Source of the DNA: Dryomyza anilis
Taxonomy: Eukaryota > Arthropoda > Insecta > Diptera > Dryomyzidae
NCBI GenBank assembly: GCA_951804985.1
Contig: OX638132.1
Location: forward strand, 26,804,440 to 26,868,439
Length of the DNA stretch: 64,000 nt
Direction: 5' to 3'
Shown: positions 10,606 to 22,016 of the stretch, one piece after another
Position numbering within the stretch: position 1 is the first letter of the stretch
How the letters are laid out: the number at the start of each line of letters is the position of its first letter
Notes under the pieces: generated by a model
The model's input: only the letters and a program-made list of their open reading frames with translations
Databases searched by the model: none
Told to the model about the DNA's origin: nothing
Position numbers and translations under genes: made by a program

Positions 10606-10652
10606 TTCAGAAAGTGTTTACAGGAAACGATATTTGTGTGTAATTATAATAT

Positions 10653-11028
10653 TGTTAAGAAAATTCAGTCTACGGAAAACTGTTCTACAAGTTCGTATCT
10701 CTGGATTGTGTACAAAATAAAAACACTCTTATGTTTGGTTTAAATTATAACAATTAACTTTATTAATTCACTTTAATAAACAACTTTACTAATAACAAAT
10801 TCTAACAACTGCTGCATGTCCACAATTCAACTTGACATTTATCACACGAGATGCACTCGATCACTTTACAATCACTACTGAAGTGCTGTACCTCAGATGC
10901 GGCTCCCTTATATACTGCATGCATCAGTTCGACACGTAACACATTGCTTAGTGCGCTGAATTGTCTTGCGTCTCATTTATTACTGTTGATTGCTTGCACA
11001 GTGGGGCAAATTACCACTTTTCGTAACA
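10653..11028 (-). mobile_element. Solo LTR of a gypsy-like retrotransposon, 376 bp
   Basis: The segment starts TGTTAAG and ends CGTAACA, giving TG...CA ends with a 7-base near-perfect inverted repeat. It is flanked on both sides by ATAT (10649-10652 and 11029-11032), a 4 bp target duplication. Read on the minus strand it holds an LTR-like order: a TATA box AGTATATAAGG (10907-10916), then about 150 bases lower an AATAAA signal (forward TTTATT at 10759-10764), then a T/G-rich stretch before the 3' end. No gag-pol, primer site or second LTR is adjacent, so internal recombination removed the body. Size, TSD and ends fit Ty3/gypsy-type LTRs; the lineage is not identified. Confidence 0.75.
10907..10916 (-). 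promoter_or_regulatory. TATA box of the solo LTR
   Basis: The minus strand reads GTATATAAGG here, placed between the LTR start and its AATAAA signal as expected for an LTR U3/R boundary. Activity is not known. Confidence 0.5.
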
Positions 11029-11032
11029 ATAT

Positions 11033-11412
11033 TTATAAATAATTTGAAATTTTATTTTTTTACGAATTTTTCAAAAAAAAAATATTTGTTTCAGAAATTA
11101 ATTGGAAAAAATGTCCTCAAAATGCAGAAAAATTATTAAAAAAAAATATCCAAGAAAAAAAAATATTTTTTCGGAAAAAAGTTTTTTTGTTTTTCTAAAT
11201 ATTTTTTTTTTAATATATTTTTTCTAAATATTTTTTTTTTAATATATTTTTTATAAATACAATTTTTTATTAACAAAAAGTTGTAATTATAAATAAAAAT
11301 ATTCGAAAACTTTTTACTAAATTTTGCATGTCGAGCAAGAATTATATTAAAAATAACATACAAGAACTACTTGAGAACTGAGAATTACGGCAAACAATTA
11401 ACGAAAAATAAA
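11033..11412. repeat. A/T homopolymer-rich low-complexity stretch
   Basis: Alternating A and T runs of 8-12 bases (for example around 11145-11260) give a spurious Lys/Phe/Asn frame on the minus strand. No gene is present. Confidence 0.7.
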
Positions 11413-12044
11413 TATTTTGATTGAAATTGGGTTTGATGAACAGCATTCTTCAATATGAAGTACATATATGTTGTGTTTAATATTTTTGTTCAATAATATG
11501 ATGAAATGAAATTCTTCACATAGAATTCATCATATTGAAGAACAGTTTTTCGACAGTTACCAAGCGTTCCTCATATTTATAAAAGCATTCATAACATTGA
11601 TGGCGTTAGTCATAAATATTATGAATGGTTCTTCAAAACAATGGATCTTGGTTTGAAGAACGGAATTCATCAATGTGATGTACATTTTCTTTTTGTATGT
11701 CTAAAATTTTGAGAAATGTGTTCGATATAACGGAGAAAAATTATTTTCTGTAATATTTTTTTTATTAAAAACAAAATTTGAGCTCTTTAAACATTTTTAT
11801 AATATATTAATGTAGGAATTTGAATAGTACCTTCCTGTCAGCAATAGTAATCAAGAAGTGGTCGTTTACTGATAAGAAAATGTCGAGAAACCGAACAGTT
11901 TGACTGGGTAGTTTCTAGTCGGAAAGTGTGCGACATCGCACATCGCACGAGTTACTCGATAAGTGCTTACTTGAGAATAACCCATCAAACAACAACCGAG
12001 CTAATTTTTAGCTTGGGCTTAAGACGTAAGCACAACACGGCAAT

Positions 12045-12325
12045 TGTAACAGAAAGAAAATACATCAATATAATGAACTTATTCATAAATATTATGAGTT
12101 TTTGTACCAACTACCAGATTAATCATATTGATAACAATGTTCATTAAATGACATATTGATGAATACATTCATCTATCGTACATAATTAGTGAAGAACGAA
12201 ATTTTAAATACAATGAATTTAAATGTCATATTGATGTCTATATTGATGTCTATTTTGGAAATTATTCATAATATATATGAATAAAATATTCAATATGATG
12301 AATATTGTTGAACTAATATTTTTCA
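12045..12325 (-). repeat. Second family M terminal fragment
   Basis: ATACATCAATATAATGAACTT and the following ~130 bases resemble the first ~130 bases after 9544. The end of the segment has tandem TATTGATGTCTAT units (about 12230-12255). Neither terminus is intact. Confidence 0.5.
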
Positions 12326-13300
12326 AAAAAAAAAAAAAATTGTTTACAAAATAATTCGAAAAAAAAATGTCAACATTCGAATAAATTACAAATAAAATCA
12401 CAAATAAATAAATTGAAACTGGAAGCAATCCACTTTGTATTAGCCTCAACTCGGTCCCGTGTGAGAGAACAAAAAGATAAATCTGAAACGAAAACCGAAA
12501 CTACATTAAAATTTTCAAAATAATAAATATGTCAATCCAAAATTGACACCGAAAATCAATTTAAATTATTTTTTTTAATTGGTGAATTGTACGGTTACCA
12601 TTAGGCTCCGCCTTTTTCGATATTTCGGCTACTACTTAGTTACTGTGACCGATTTGTGATTACTTGGATGGTTGATAACGAAGAAAAAAATAGCCACATA
12701 TTTTTGAAATCAGCCTCTATTTTCAAATAGCCTTATTGATAAACAACAGCATAAAAAATACATATTTACTTAACGAAAAAGTGGATTCTGCCCCATAGTA
12801 CGGCGGTTGCTGTTGGCCAAAATGCGGTGCGTGCGACTGAAGCACGTATAGCTGCTGCTGTTGCTACTGCTACGACTCCAACTGCTGTTAATGCGGATGC
12901 ATTGCAAGTTTCGTTGCTTAACGGTTTTTTTAAAGCATATCAAATAATAAAATATTCGACGAATTAATGCAATAAAAAGTTTTCCTTGCGCTGATTTCTC
13001 CCGCCCTTGTGGCGGTTACTAAACTGTTGTTCTGTTGTGGCGTGGCTGCAGTTTAAAACCTTTGAAACTACAGGTAACAGTTGTGCAAAATATCACTTTA
13101 TAGTCAGTATTTTATTATCAGCATTACGCCTTCGGGTTTTTTCATATTTCCCTAGTTCCAACCAAATACCTAAAAAATAGGTAAGTTAGACACATGGCCT
13201 ATTGAACCCAACTATCGAATACCCCACACATTTGTGATGATGTCAATGTATGGCCAGAGAAATATTAATGTCGAATATTATAAGGATTTCTTAAAGGTAC
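12326..13300. other. Mixed spacer with a higher-GC core
   Basis: Positions 12326-12780 are AT-rich. Positions 12780-13080 have higher GC and short TGCTGCTGTTGCTACTGCTAC-like runs, resembling unique fly intergenic DNA. No reading frame longer than about 60 codons or splice-consistent exon is visible. Confidence 0.35.
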
Positions 13301-13622
13301 ACACAGAAAAGAGATTCGTTGCCCCAACCAACTCTTTGCTCAACCAACTTAGTCGGTTCTCTCAAACGCTTAGTCGGTTGTTATTGTCAAAATAAAAATA
13401 GTTGTAGTTTGTACTGCAACCAATTTCGAACTGTTTTAGAACAATTTACTACAGATTTAGAACCATTAGGAGTGTGTACAGACTAATATTTCAAGTGTAT
13501 AGACTAAAATGGCAATTCCGCCAGAAAATTTGTAAACCATTCGATTTAAGCGAATGAAGTTAGTTGGTACAACTAACTTTTTCATTCTTCTAACCTCATG
13601 CCAAAAGAGGATTTTCTGTGTG
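13301..13622. mobile_element. 322 bp MITE, TIR CACACAGAAAA, TA duplication
   Basis: A 13-base block TACACACAGAAAA (13299-13311) is exactly mirrored by TTTTCTGTGTGTA (13612-13624), so the element is 13301-13622 flanked by TA on both sides. Inner sequence includes CAACCAACTTAGTCGGTT-like and GTTAGTTGG segments in opposite orientations. There is no reading frame, so it is non-autonomous. TA duplication suggests mobilisation by a Tc1/mariner-type transposase, but this is inference. Confidence 0.8.
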
Positions 13623-14033
13623 TATACGACATAATAAATTCAAGGCGACTATATGCAAAAGCAAATGGATTTGTTTTTACAACATTAAGTGTTTATTTTT
13701 ATATGGAAAACATTATATATTCATTCTTGATATTCTGTCTTCAAGACGTTTCATTTGCATGATTTAGTTCGCTTGGGTTTTGTTATTACGTGCACACTTT
13801 CGCAGTACGTACGTTGTGTGTGCCCACAAATAATTCAAAAATGCACAAAACAAATACATGTTACAGTTTTTGCAATATGTAATAAATAAATACAAATGTA
13901 TTTAAAAACACAAATATTTAAAAAATGTAGAAGAAATATTTGCAATATTGATCCCCATAACCACATATACACTTCCGCGAAAAAATACCTTACTACCAGA
14001 TGTGGATCCAAGTGTAAAAAAGGGGTCAATCAG
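13623..14033. other. Spacer, no feature
   Basis: AT-rich DNA with small overlapping frames on both strands. None is convincing. Confidence 0.35.
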
Positions 14034-14920
14034 CACAGAAAAAAAATGTACATCATATTGATGAATTCCGTTCTTCAAACCATGATTCATTATAATAAAG
14101 AACCATTCATAATATTAATGACTAAAGCCATCAATGTTATGAATGCTATCTTAAATATGAAGAACGCTTGGTAAATGTCGAAAAAGTGTTCTTCAATATG
14201 ATGAACTGTATGTGAAGAATACGTTTCAGCATATTTATGAACCAAAATATGAAATACAAATTATATTTTCATCATACTGAAGAACGCTGTTCATTAAACC
14301 AAATTTCTATCAAAATATTTTTTTTTCGTTCATTTTTTGCCATACTTCTCAGTTCTCAAGTAGTTCTTGTGTGTTATTTCTTATATAGTGCTTGCTCGAC
14401 ATGCATAAATTAGTAAAATGTTTTATAATATATTTATTATAATTACAACTTTTTATTAATAAAAAGTTATGTTTATAAAAAATATATTTTGTTGTTTGAA
14501 AATTTTTTTTTTTTTTAGAAACCTTTTTTTTCGAAAATTTTTTTTTTTCGAACTATTTTGTTTTTTTCGACAATTTTTTTTTCAAAAAAAATTTGTTTGG
14601 AAAAAAAATTTTTTTTGTTGACATTTTTTTTTCGGATATTTTTTTTTTAATTTTTTTTACTGTTATTTTTTAAATAAAATTTTACAACTCTTTTTTTTCG
14701 AATTATTTTATAATTTGTTTTTTTTTTTTTTAAATATTATGAACAAATTTATCAATCTGACAATTCAAATTCATTGTATTGAATATTTTGTTCATATATA
14801 TAATGAATACATTCATTAATATGTCATTTAATTAACGGTCGTATCAATATGAAGAATTGGTGAACAAATTTATAATATTTATGAATAAATTCATCATATT
14901 GAAGATTTTTTTTTTCTGTG
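14034..14920 (+). mobile_element. Family M element, 887 bp, TIR CACAGAAAAAAAA
   Basis: The left end CACAGAAAAAAAATGTAC and right end TTTTTTTCTGTG form a 13-base inverted repeat, flanked by AG on each side (14032-14033 and 14921-14922). The subterminal 250 bases at each end are dense in ATGAAT/ATTCAT palindromes such as CATCATATTGATGAATTC. The middle (about 14480-14730) is T/A homopolymer-rich. Reverse-orientation pieces of the same family occur at 9544-11708 and 12045-12325, and a likely one at 3780-4030. There is no transposase frame. Confidence 0.75.
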
Positions 14921-14974
14921 AGCACCTTTTGAAAGTTTTCCTTTGTGTAATTGTTTGAAGTTTGTAAGTTCCTT

Positions 14975-15175
14975 CCCGAATAATTGTTCCCGTGGCTTTT
15001 CTTTTCCGAGAGAATTTTTCCCAAAGATAATTCTTCTCAGAGACAATTCTTTCTCGAACAATTCATTCCCAATATTTTACCCAGAAATTTTTACCAATAA
15101 CATGTTTCCCGAACAATTCATACCCAGTCAATGCATACCCAGACAATTCATACCCAGGCAATTTTCCCCGTAGCA
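14975..15175 (+). repeat. Degenerate short-period repeat around CAATTCATACCCAG
   Basis: Units such as GAACAATTCATACCCAG and GACAATTCATACCCAGGC recur every 17-20 bases, decaying upstream to GATAATTCTTCTCAGA. The 76-codon frame across it (RQFIPRQFSP-like) is periodic and not a gene. The last unit ends TTTTCCCCGTAGCATT; a similar TCCCCGTAGAGTTTTTCCC is seen at 20140-20160. Confidence 0.65.
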
Positions 15176-15432
15176 TTATTACACGTGTTTTTACCTTTCT
15201 AGTAACACAGCATATCGAAGTTACTGACATTTCCATATCCGTTAAAAATTGAGATATAATTTATTGAAATCCCTATCCCAAACAAAATTATTACGTTTTA
15301 AAAATGTAAGTTGTATGGAAGGTGTCATGCCTAGTTGTCCAATACTGCCTACATTATGTGAGACCGTTTAAAATTGAGAAATTTAACGCTGACCAGAATT
15401 TTATTAAACTCGCTATCATAATTCCGGATAAA

Positions 15433-15570
15433 TTGTGCTTGTAGCTCAGTGGTCAATGCATTCGGCTACGAGCGAAATGATCCCGTAGCACAGGCTCAAA
15501 TCTCCGCTAGAGCATCTTTCCATATAAAACATCTTTCCGGCAGTCAATGTTAACCTAAGAGAGTAAAATA
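15433..15570 (+). mobile_element. tRNA-derived SINE, degraded copy
   Basis: CTTGTAGCTCAGTGGTCAAT matches a tRNA A box and AGGCTCAAATCTCC a decayed B box. The downstream CATCTTTCC...GGCAGTCAATG...GAGAGTAAAA matches the body of the SINE at 20240-20395. The tRNA part no longer forms a good cloverleaf, so it is not a tRNA gene. Confidence 0.7.
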
Positions 15571-16624
15571 TTTGATTGGATTTAAATGAAATTTTGAAAT
15601 CATGAATCGAATTCACTACATATTACAATGAAATTGTCAAAATTTTCAAATGAGTCAATAACTTCTCTTAAATATCCAATACACATAATTAACACACAAA
15701 CAAATTGAACTGTAATTCAATATTTAAGCCGAGAATTGTGCGTTTTAGGTGTCATTTACGTACTACAAAAATATAATATTGTTCTAGAGTGTAGCTGAAA
15801 CACCCACTTATATACAGGGCGTTTTCAATTTTGATTTAAAAAAATGATACAAACTAATATTTAATTGTATCTTCTACAATTTCAATCATAGATGAATAAG
15901 ATTATATTCAATTTGCAGATAATTGAAAGGAGTCTCTTTTTTATAATATTGAACATTTTTTATTTTGTGACCTTAGAGATTTTTCTCATCAAATTATAAA
16001 ATTGTTTTTATTTACAAAACTTTTTATAGTTCTGTTTTTTCTTCTTATATTTTTAGTTAATATATCGTCGTCGTTCACTGAAAAGTCTTTAAGTCCATTT
16101 TTCAAAAATATCGAGATAAGTATGCCACTATAATAAAAACAACTCAACTTTACGTTGGAAAAGTCATCGCAGTTCTACATCTTACTAAACCGAAGATATT
16201 AAAAATGAAAAAATCACTAACTCCAAATATTTAAAATTTCAGATCAATGAAAAGTACTGAAGTCCACAATTAGCACTTAAAAAGAAGCCGATCCAATCTA
16301 TTTCGGACTAAATTTATAGAAGAAGATCTAAATGGACATTCCTTATCTAAAAATACTATAACATTACCATAATAGCGGCGTAAAAAATAAGTCAAATTTA
16401 TAAAGGTCTTAGTGATTTTTCACTGAACGGCAAACGTCGAATTCTGAATAAAACCGTGATGAGTCCACAAAAATGGTCAGTTTTCAACGATTTTTGAATT
16501 AAATGATAGATATTATGCAGTTCTTTCATCTCTAATTTAAACTGAAATCAGAAACCATTTTTTGAACCAGTTGGGAAGGTTAGATCACATGGGAAATTTT
16601 AAAGTAGGTGTAATTATGATAGTT
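15571..16624. other. AT-rich stretch without gene
   Basis: No repeat family seen elsewhere in the window and no coding frame over 60 codons is evident. ATACAGGGCGTTTTCAATTTT near 15813 vaguely resembles a transposon end, but no partner was found. Confidence 0.35.
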
Positions 16625-17305
16625 AGGATTATCAAAATTATAGTCGGTCTAAGCCGACTATAAATACCCTACACATATGTGTGGTTACCATTCAAAGTGA
16701 TATATAGGTCACCAGGGTATACGAATCCTGAAAATAACTACAAACATTCAGTCGCTGAAGAATTTCCATTCATTTGATACCCATATTTACAAATGGGTAG
16801 GTGTACCGAATTTCGATTTTTTTTTTGTGAACCACAAGTCTTTTCGCCGGAAAACATTATTATCATGTATTTGAGCATGATATCAATATATATTTGACCA
16901 AAAAAGTTTACCTAAGCACGTATACATAAAAATTGATCTTTATATGTACATTTTATATGAGGTATTTGAACATAAGTGGTCGGATCATAGGTCACAATGG
17001 ACCGATCTCGCCAATTTTTTCGCACATACAGCGTAGGTATATTAGTAATCTAAGTTATAAGTTTCATTTATCTAGCTCTTCAATTTTAAAAGTAGTAGGG
17101 ATTTCAACAGACAGACAGACAGACGGACAGACAGACGGACAGACAGACAGACGGACAGACGGACATCGCTAAATCGACTCAGGAGGTCATGCTGATCAAG
17201 AATATATATACTTTTCCATACCGGAGATGCTTCCTTCTGGGTGTTACAAACGGCGTACCAAACTGAATATACCCTTTCACTCCTAGTGTAGGGTATAATA
17301 AACTG
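16625..17305 (+). repeat. Family B interspersed repeat, full-length copy (~680 bp)
   Basis: Order of blocks: TATAGTCGGTCTAAGCCGAC palindrome region, AATACCCTACACATATGTGT, GGGTAGGTGTACCGAATTTCGA-like segment, TATATTTGACCAAAAAAGTT, a GACAGACAGACGGAC microsatellite (17110-17165), GCTGATCAAGAATATATATA, and TAGTGTAGGGTATAATA at the end. TACCCTACAC near the start and GTGTAGGGTA at the end form a subterminal inverted repeat. The last ~150 bases are shared with family A, so the two families have related 3' parts. Function and mobilising machinery are unknown to me. Confidence 0.8.
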
Positions 17306-19594
17306 GAGCACTGTTACTGTTTATATGGGACTTAGTGATTTTTTTCTATTTTAATCCAATGTCATTGCTAAGTGTTCAAAGCATTTGGAAAAAAGTGTTG
17401 ACTTAGCCCCGGTTTTCCCTAATAGAGATAGAGACAGATATATCCACATATTTTCTAACACTACATTTTCAGAGTGGATCTCCGACAGCTAAATTTTTCA
17501 TTTTTTTTTTTAATGATGATGAATTCTTATTTATTTTCTATGTTTTTTCATTTAAATTATTTGAAAGTTGTTTTTGATGCAATAACTTGTGCAGCACAGG
17601 ACGCTCAAAGCACATTAGTGGCGCTGTTATTGGATTCCATACACCCTAGACTCCGCCACCCCTGTGACAGTTGTGCAATTTAGTTGTGCGCTCACGTCCA
17701 ACACACAGCTAATGCGGTGGAAATAATGCAAGCGATGAGGCGGGGAATCCACAGCAGATCATAAGTTACTGACTAATTAACTTTAAGACTCAATAACATT
17801 GTAAATGATGCACTTGGCAAAATGTCGCCTGGAGAAAATTACTTCTTAAATGAATGGTAAGACATAGGACACCGTACATAGTATGAATAACATTCGTAAT
17901 AATGATTGCAAAACAATATCAATGACACAATAGTGCGTCACAATGTTGCCAATGAATTGAAGACTGTTGACCTTCACATTCACAGACCATAAGTGGCAGT
18001 TATGAGTGCTACCAAGTGCCTGCAGGGATGCCACACTTTGACGAACACCAACCATTCTGAATGTTGAGTAATACGTATTAAGTAAGTCATGGCATGGCAA
18101 CCAAAGAAATCAATCTACTTGGCTTCCGGATTTATGACCTACATTTGTGTGGGCTTCTTCTTATACACGTCAGATAACATTTTTGACTTGAATGTGACTG
18201 CAAAATATTTATTGTTCTCAATAAGCTACTGAAATTTGCAATGCAAAGTAAACCCTGAGGTAGCCGATTAATTATGTATTAAATAAAATTGAATTCTTCG
18301 TACAAAAATTTGTGAAGTAGCCAAACATAAGGGTCAACTACACTTCAGCAGCCACATGCCGCCGCTACACTTTGTCCCACTTTTTCCCATTTGAAGGCAA
18401 TTGCGTTCCAATTCAGAGCCCAAACACGTTCCACATGTGGCTAGAATACACTCAGCCGCGCATAGTTTATCGATTTGTTTGTTGTTGTGGATCTGGAACC
18501 TTGGAATGCAGTGTCGGTGGATGCTGGAAGCTGCGCTCAACTGCCACAGTGGCATAGAAACATTTCCCAAATGGGTCAATGCGCATGTAAGCAACTCGAG
18601 CAATGCTCTTGTAGTAATTTTCCTAGAAACTGAACCTTTTTGTTCCAGCACAAATATATACGCTTCAGTTTACAGTCTACGTTCCACAAGAGGCGTAATA
18701 TAAAATGTACTCTTTCTGATAATTCCATTGGAAAAACAGAACAGCACACACTCCAATTTCTCTTACTCATTTCTTTGGTGGAATCCATTGTGGGCCGTAA
18801 AGTGTGCTCTCAGCTGTTGCACTGGATGCTGTTGACTACCGCACCTTTTCCTTCCGCTGCTGCAGCACAATTATAAGGAAAACACTGAAACACTTCACTG
18901 AGGTACTTGTGGCACTTTCGACCTTCGTCCTCGTCAGTACTCTGCACTTAAACCTGCTGCATTAATTAGCATGATTAACCATTATTCGACACTCAGTCGT
19001 TGCCATATACCGTCTGTATTGTTCGAGATCAAGTATGATTATTGAGTACAAGTGTTGCTTGATTGGTTGGGCCATACACGTTAAATGTTGTCCTGCGTGC
19101 TACTGCTTCGTTCTTTCGACAGTTGTGCCGTCGATAACGATGTTGCGTGTCATCCGCCATCATTATAATGTCCAACTTTAGATCTTTCTCTTGAGTTTAG
19201 TTTTTAATTTAATGCACATTCCATGTCATTATACGTAGCAGCCAACACCATTGACGCCACCTAATCAACCGGCCACATTCGACCACATTATGTCCTGCTA
19301 CAGTTGTCACGAACCTTGCGGTCGTTAATTGCACTGTTTGCCATTTGACTGTCAATTTGCATTTAAATTACAAAATTTTAACTGTTTTGTTTTATGGCGT
19401 CATACGCGTCATGGGCACCCATATGATGACATTGGGTTTGACCAATTGTTTGTATTTAAATTTATTTTTAGTCGTTTAAGTTTTTTTTGTAAGTTTGTAC
19501 GGTTTCAAAACTGGTTCTTTTGGTCCCTGAAAACAAGTCTTCGTATAATAAATACAAAAAATATCCATTTGGCAATTTACTCACCCAGAGAATA
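17306..19594. other. Higher-GC, apparently single-copy region
   Basis: From about 17560 to 19330 the DNA is markedly less AT-rich and free of the window's repeat families. Overlapping frames of 60-105 codons occur on both strands (18334-18651 minus, 18372-18703 plus), none with a recognisable motif. This could be conserved non-coding DNA, intronic DNA or small exons. I cannot decide from sequence alone. Confidence 0.3.
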
Positions 19595-20149
19595 CACTCA
19601 GAAAACAAAAAACCAATAGTACGACTATTGATTCTATGGGACATGAAACAATAGTTTTTCTTATTAATTTAATTGTTTTTATAGTATTTTGTATTATTGT
19701 TTAGCTAATATGGTGGTCAACATTAATTCAATAGGACATGTAATTGATAAAATAGAAATTTTACTATTGTTTTAACAGTTTATTTTATAGTGCAATACTA
19801 TTGATTATGAAAAGTTGCTCTAAAAAAAGTATGGTCGAGAGGAAAACGAAATTAAAAAGGTATTCAGGCTTTGTATTTTATCAGTATTAATAAATACTTT
19901 ATCAACCTATTAAAAATATTATGTTAACTAGCTGGACCGGTACACGACTCGTGCAAAGATTTTATGAATGCAAGGAAATGGAGCAATTTTCTTAATATAA
20001 AGAACGTTTTTATAATTTATATCAAGGACCCGTGCTTCGCTGTGGATTTTTTTATTGGTTTTATAAATGTAGTAACCAAAACCAAACTAATTCTACGCTA
20101 AAACAACTTTTCTCAGACTGTGGTACCCCGTAGAATTCTTCCCCGTAGA

Positions 20150-20665
20150 GTTTTTCCCAGTAGTGTGGTGAGTTTAGGAGTGGTGAATTTTGGTGTGGTG
20201 AGTTTTAGTGCGGTGAATTTAGTGTGGTAAATTTTAGCCGCGGTAGCTCAGTGCTTAGTGCGTTGGATTGCGAGCCGAAAGGTCCCCGGTTCAAGCCTGG
20301 ACTGGGGCTAACAACATCTTTTCATAGAAACATATTTCTATACCGCGCTACCTCTCGGCAGTAAATGGCAAACATACGAGAGTAAAACATTGGTGAGTGG
20401 TGAGTTTAAGTGTAGTGAATTTTATTGTGGTGTGTTTTAGTGTGTTGAATTTGAGTGTGGTGAATTTTAGTGTGGTGAATTTTGGTGTGGTGAATTTTAA
20501 TGTGGTGAGTTTTAGTGTGGTGAATTTTAGTGTAGTGAATTTGAGTGTGGTGAGTTTTATTGTGTTGAGTTTTAGGGTGGTGAATTTGAGTGTGGTGAAT
20601 GTTAGTGTGGTGAATTTTAGTGTGGTGAGTTTTAGTGTGATGAATTTTATGTGGTGAGTTTTAGT
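20150..20665 (+). repeat. 15 bp minisatellite TTTTAGTGTGGTGAA, split by a SINE
   Basis: Units of the form GTGGTGAATTTTAGT and GTGGTGAGTTTTAGT repeat from 20160 to 20237 and again from 20395 to 20665, on either side of the SINE. About 25 units are present in total. The 15-base period keeps a frame open, giving a periodic VVNFSVVNFSV peptide of 86 residues at 20397-20657 that I treat as spurious. Confidence 0.9.
20240..20395 (+). mobile_element. tRNA-derived SINE, 3'-truncated, inside minisatellite
   Basis: The head reads CGCGGTAGCTCAGTGCTTAG (A box), GGTTCAAGCCT follows as the B box, and the body runs through ACATCTTTTCATAGAAAC and CTCTCGGCAGTAAATGGCAAAC to ACGAGAGTAAAAC. It matches the reverse complement of 22990-23148 over its whole length, then stops. 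As it interrupts the minisatellite, it inserted after that array had formed. Confidence 0.85.
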
Positions 20666-20689
20666 GTGGTGAATTTTATTGTGGTTGAT

Positions 20690-21060
20690 TTTGTTTTCTA
20701 TCCTTTTTTTTTATTTTTCTGTTGTTTTTGAGTTATTGCTTAAGTTTTGTGCTTTTACTTTTGTTTTTGAGTTTGATTTTTGCTTTTGTTTTTGAGTTTT
20801 TGTTTTCGTATTTTTTTTTTGTATTTGAGTTTTTTGTTTCAACTTCTTAGCTTGTGTATGTGCCGAGTTATGTCGTTTTGTAAGTTTATAAGGTTGTATA
20901 GGAAGTACCACGCTCTTTTATCGAATCCCGCTCCGGACTCCATAGTATCCTGGTGCAAAATTTCAGTTAAATCGGTTCAGCGGTTTAGACGTGATGCTGA
21001 AACAAGCAGACAGACAGACTGACAGACGGACCAAGAGTTAAAAAAATAAAAAGTGTGTAT
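20690..21060 (+). repeat. TTTTTG array with tail ending in GACAGACAG
   Basis: A short TTTTTGAG-type array (20690-20840) is followed by GGTTGTATAGGAAGTACCACG, TTAAATCGGTTCAGCGGTTT and a GCAGACAGACAGACTGACAG tract. Order and sequence match the first array and tail at 6850-7800. It lies directly after the GTGGTGAATTTT minisatellite. Confidence 0.65.
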
Positions 21061-22016
21061 GGAAACTATATGCAAAAATATATTCAAACTTTAAAGAAAA
21101 TACAAAGAGGACACACATCGAAGACTGTCACAAATCAAGACAGTACAGGAGTAAGGGCATTTGAGAAGCCTTTTGCGCCGCAGACACTTGAAACATCATC
21201 TAAGCATTAATGTTGCATAATTTTCTTGATTTGATTTCATTATTATTTATTAAATAACATATCGTGTATTTTAAATATTAAATTCATGTCTTACCTTTTG
21301 CTTTTATATGAAGAAAAATATTTAATTTGAGCTTCATAGATTGAAAATTATTGTCGTTATATTTTGTCATTGTATTTTAATAGTATAAACTATAGAACCA
21401 ATATGTTTATATAGCAACCAATTGTTTTTGAATGTATTGTCTATTTTTTTATAGGATGAATATAAACATGATTTTCATCGGATAAACAGTTTTGGAGTTA
21501 TAGTTTTGTCATTTTGTTTTAATATGATAAACTGTAGCATCATTATTTTATATTGCTTTTATATATATTTCCTATCATTTCTATATGATGAAAATATTAA
21601 ATTTTAACTCCATAGGATGAAAATTATCGTCGTTATAGTTTTGTCATTTGATTTTAATAGGATATATTATATTATCAATATGTTATATGAATCAAACTAT
21701 TGATTTTCTATTTATTTCTTATAGCATCAATAATATAAATAAGAGTCACGATTATAATCGCTCAACATAATTACTAATAAATATTTTTAAATTTATTCAT
21801 TGTATCCATGTTGTCATCGTTGTATCCATGTTGTTCGGATTCTTTAAATTAGCGCATGAAGGCAGCACAAAAATGAAATGGATGCCGTGAACGTTTTATT
21901 AATTTTATATAGTATGTATAAAACAACTAAATAATACTGTGGTTTGAATAAAGTATTTATTTAACAAAATTTACATAAGCATATTATTGACTCGTTTACA
22001 ATTCAATAATACTAAT
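21061..22016. other. AT-rich interior of the 4 kb element
   Basis: Motifs such as GATGAAAATTAT, ATTTTGTCATT and AATAGTATAAACTATAG recur at loose intervals (about 21350, 21500, 21630), suggesting an old degenerate tandem repeat of roughly 130-150 bp. No coding sequence is visible. Confidence 0.4.

Larger units (their letters stand above)
9759..10640. mobile_element. 882 bp TA-flanked element with CAC termini
   Basis: The segment starts CACTCTAAAAAAGG after TA (9757-9758) and ends ATATTTGTGTG before TA (10641-10642). The reverse complement of the end, CACACAAATA, matches the start imperfectly. These ends resemble those of four other TA-flanked elements in this window. Inside are a 135-codon minus-strand reading frame and a ~26 bp minisatellite. 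It is inserted in the family M element around it. Confidence 0.6.
9544..11708 (-). mobile_element. Family M terminal-repeat element, interrupted by nested insertions
   Basis: The left end is TA followed by CACAGAAAAAAAATCATC, and the next ~200 bases match the reverse complement of the right end of the element at 14034-14920. Bases 11413-11708 match the reverse complement of that element's left end (CATCAATGTGATGTACATTT at its terminus). Together these give a family M element in reverse orientation. The right terminus here (TTTTCTTTTTGTATGT) is decayed. Between the ends sit the 9759-10640 element, the solo LTR at 10653-11028, and A/T-rich filler at 11040-11400. Confidence 0.6.

Noticed and set aside
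18334..18703. Overlapping 100-105 codon frames on both strands
   Set aside because: Frames on opposite strands are similar in length and neither has motifs. They are noted only as part of a higher-GC region.
20240..20320. tRNA gene candidate
   Set aside because: A and B boxes are present, but the sequence continues into a SINE body shared with five other places and the anticodon arm is poor. The same applies to 15433, 29395, 60700 and 23075.
20397..20657. 86-codon frame with VVNFSVVNFSV repeats
   Set aside because: The 15 bp minisatellite period is a multiple of three, so the frame stays open by arithmetic.
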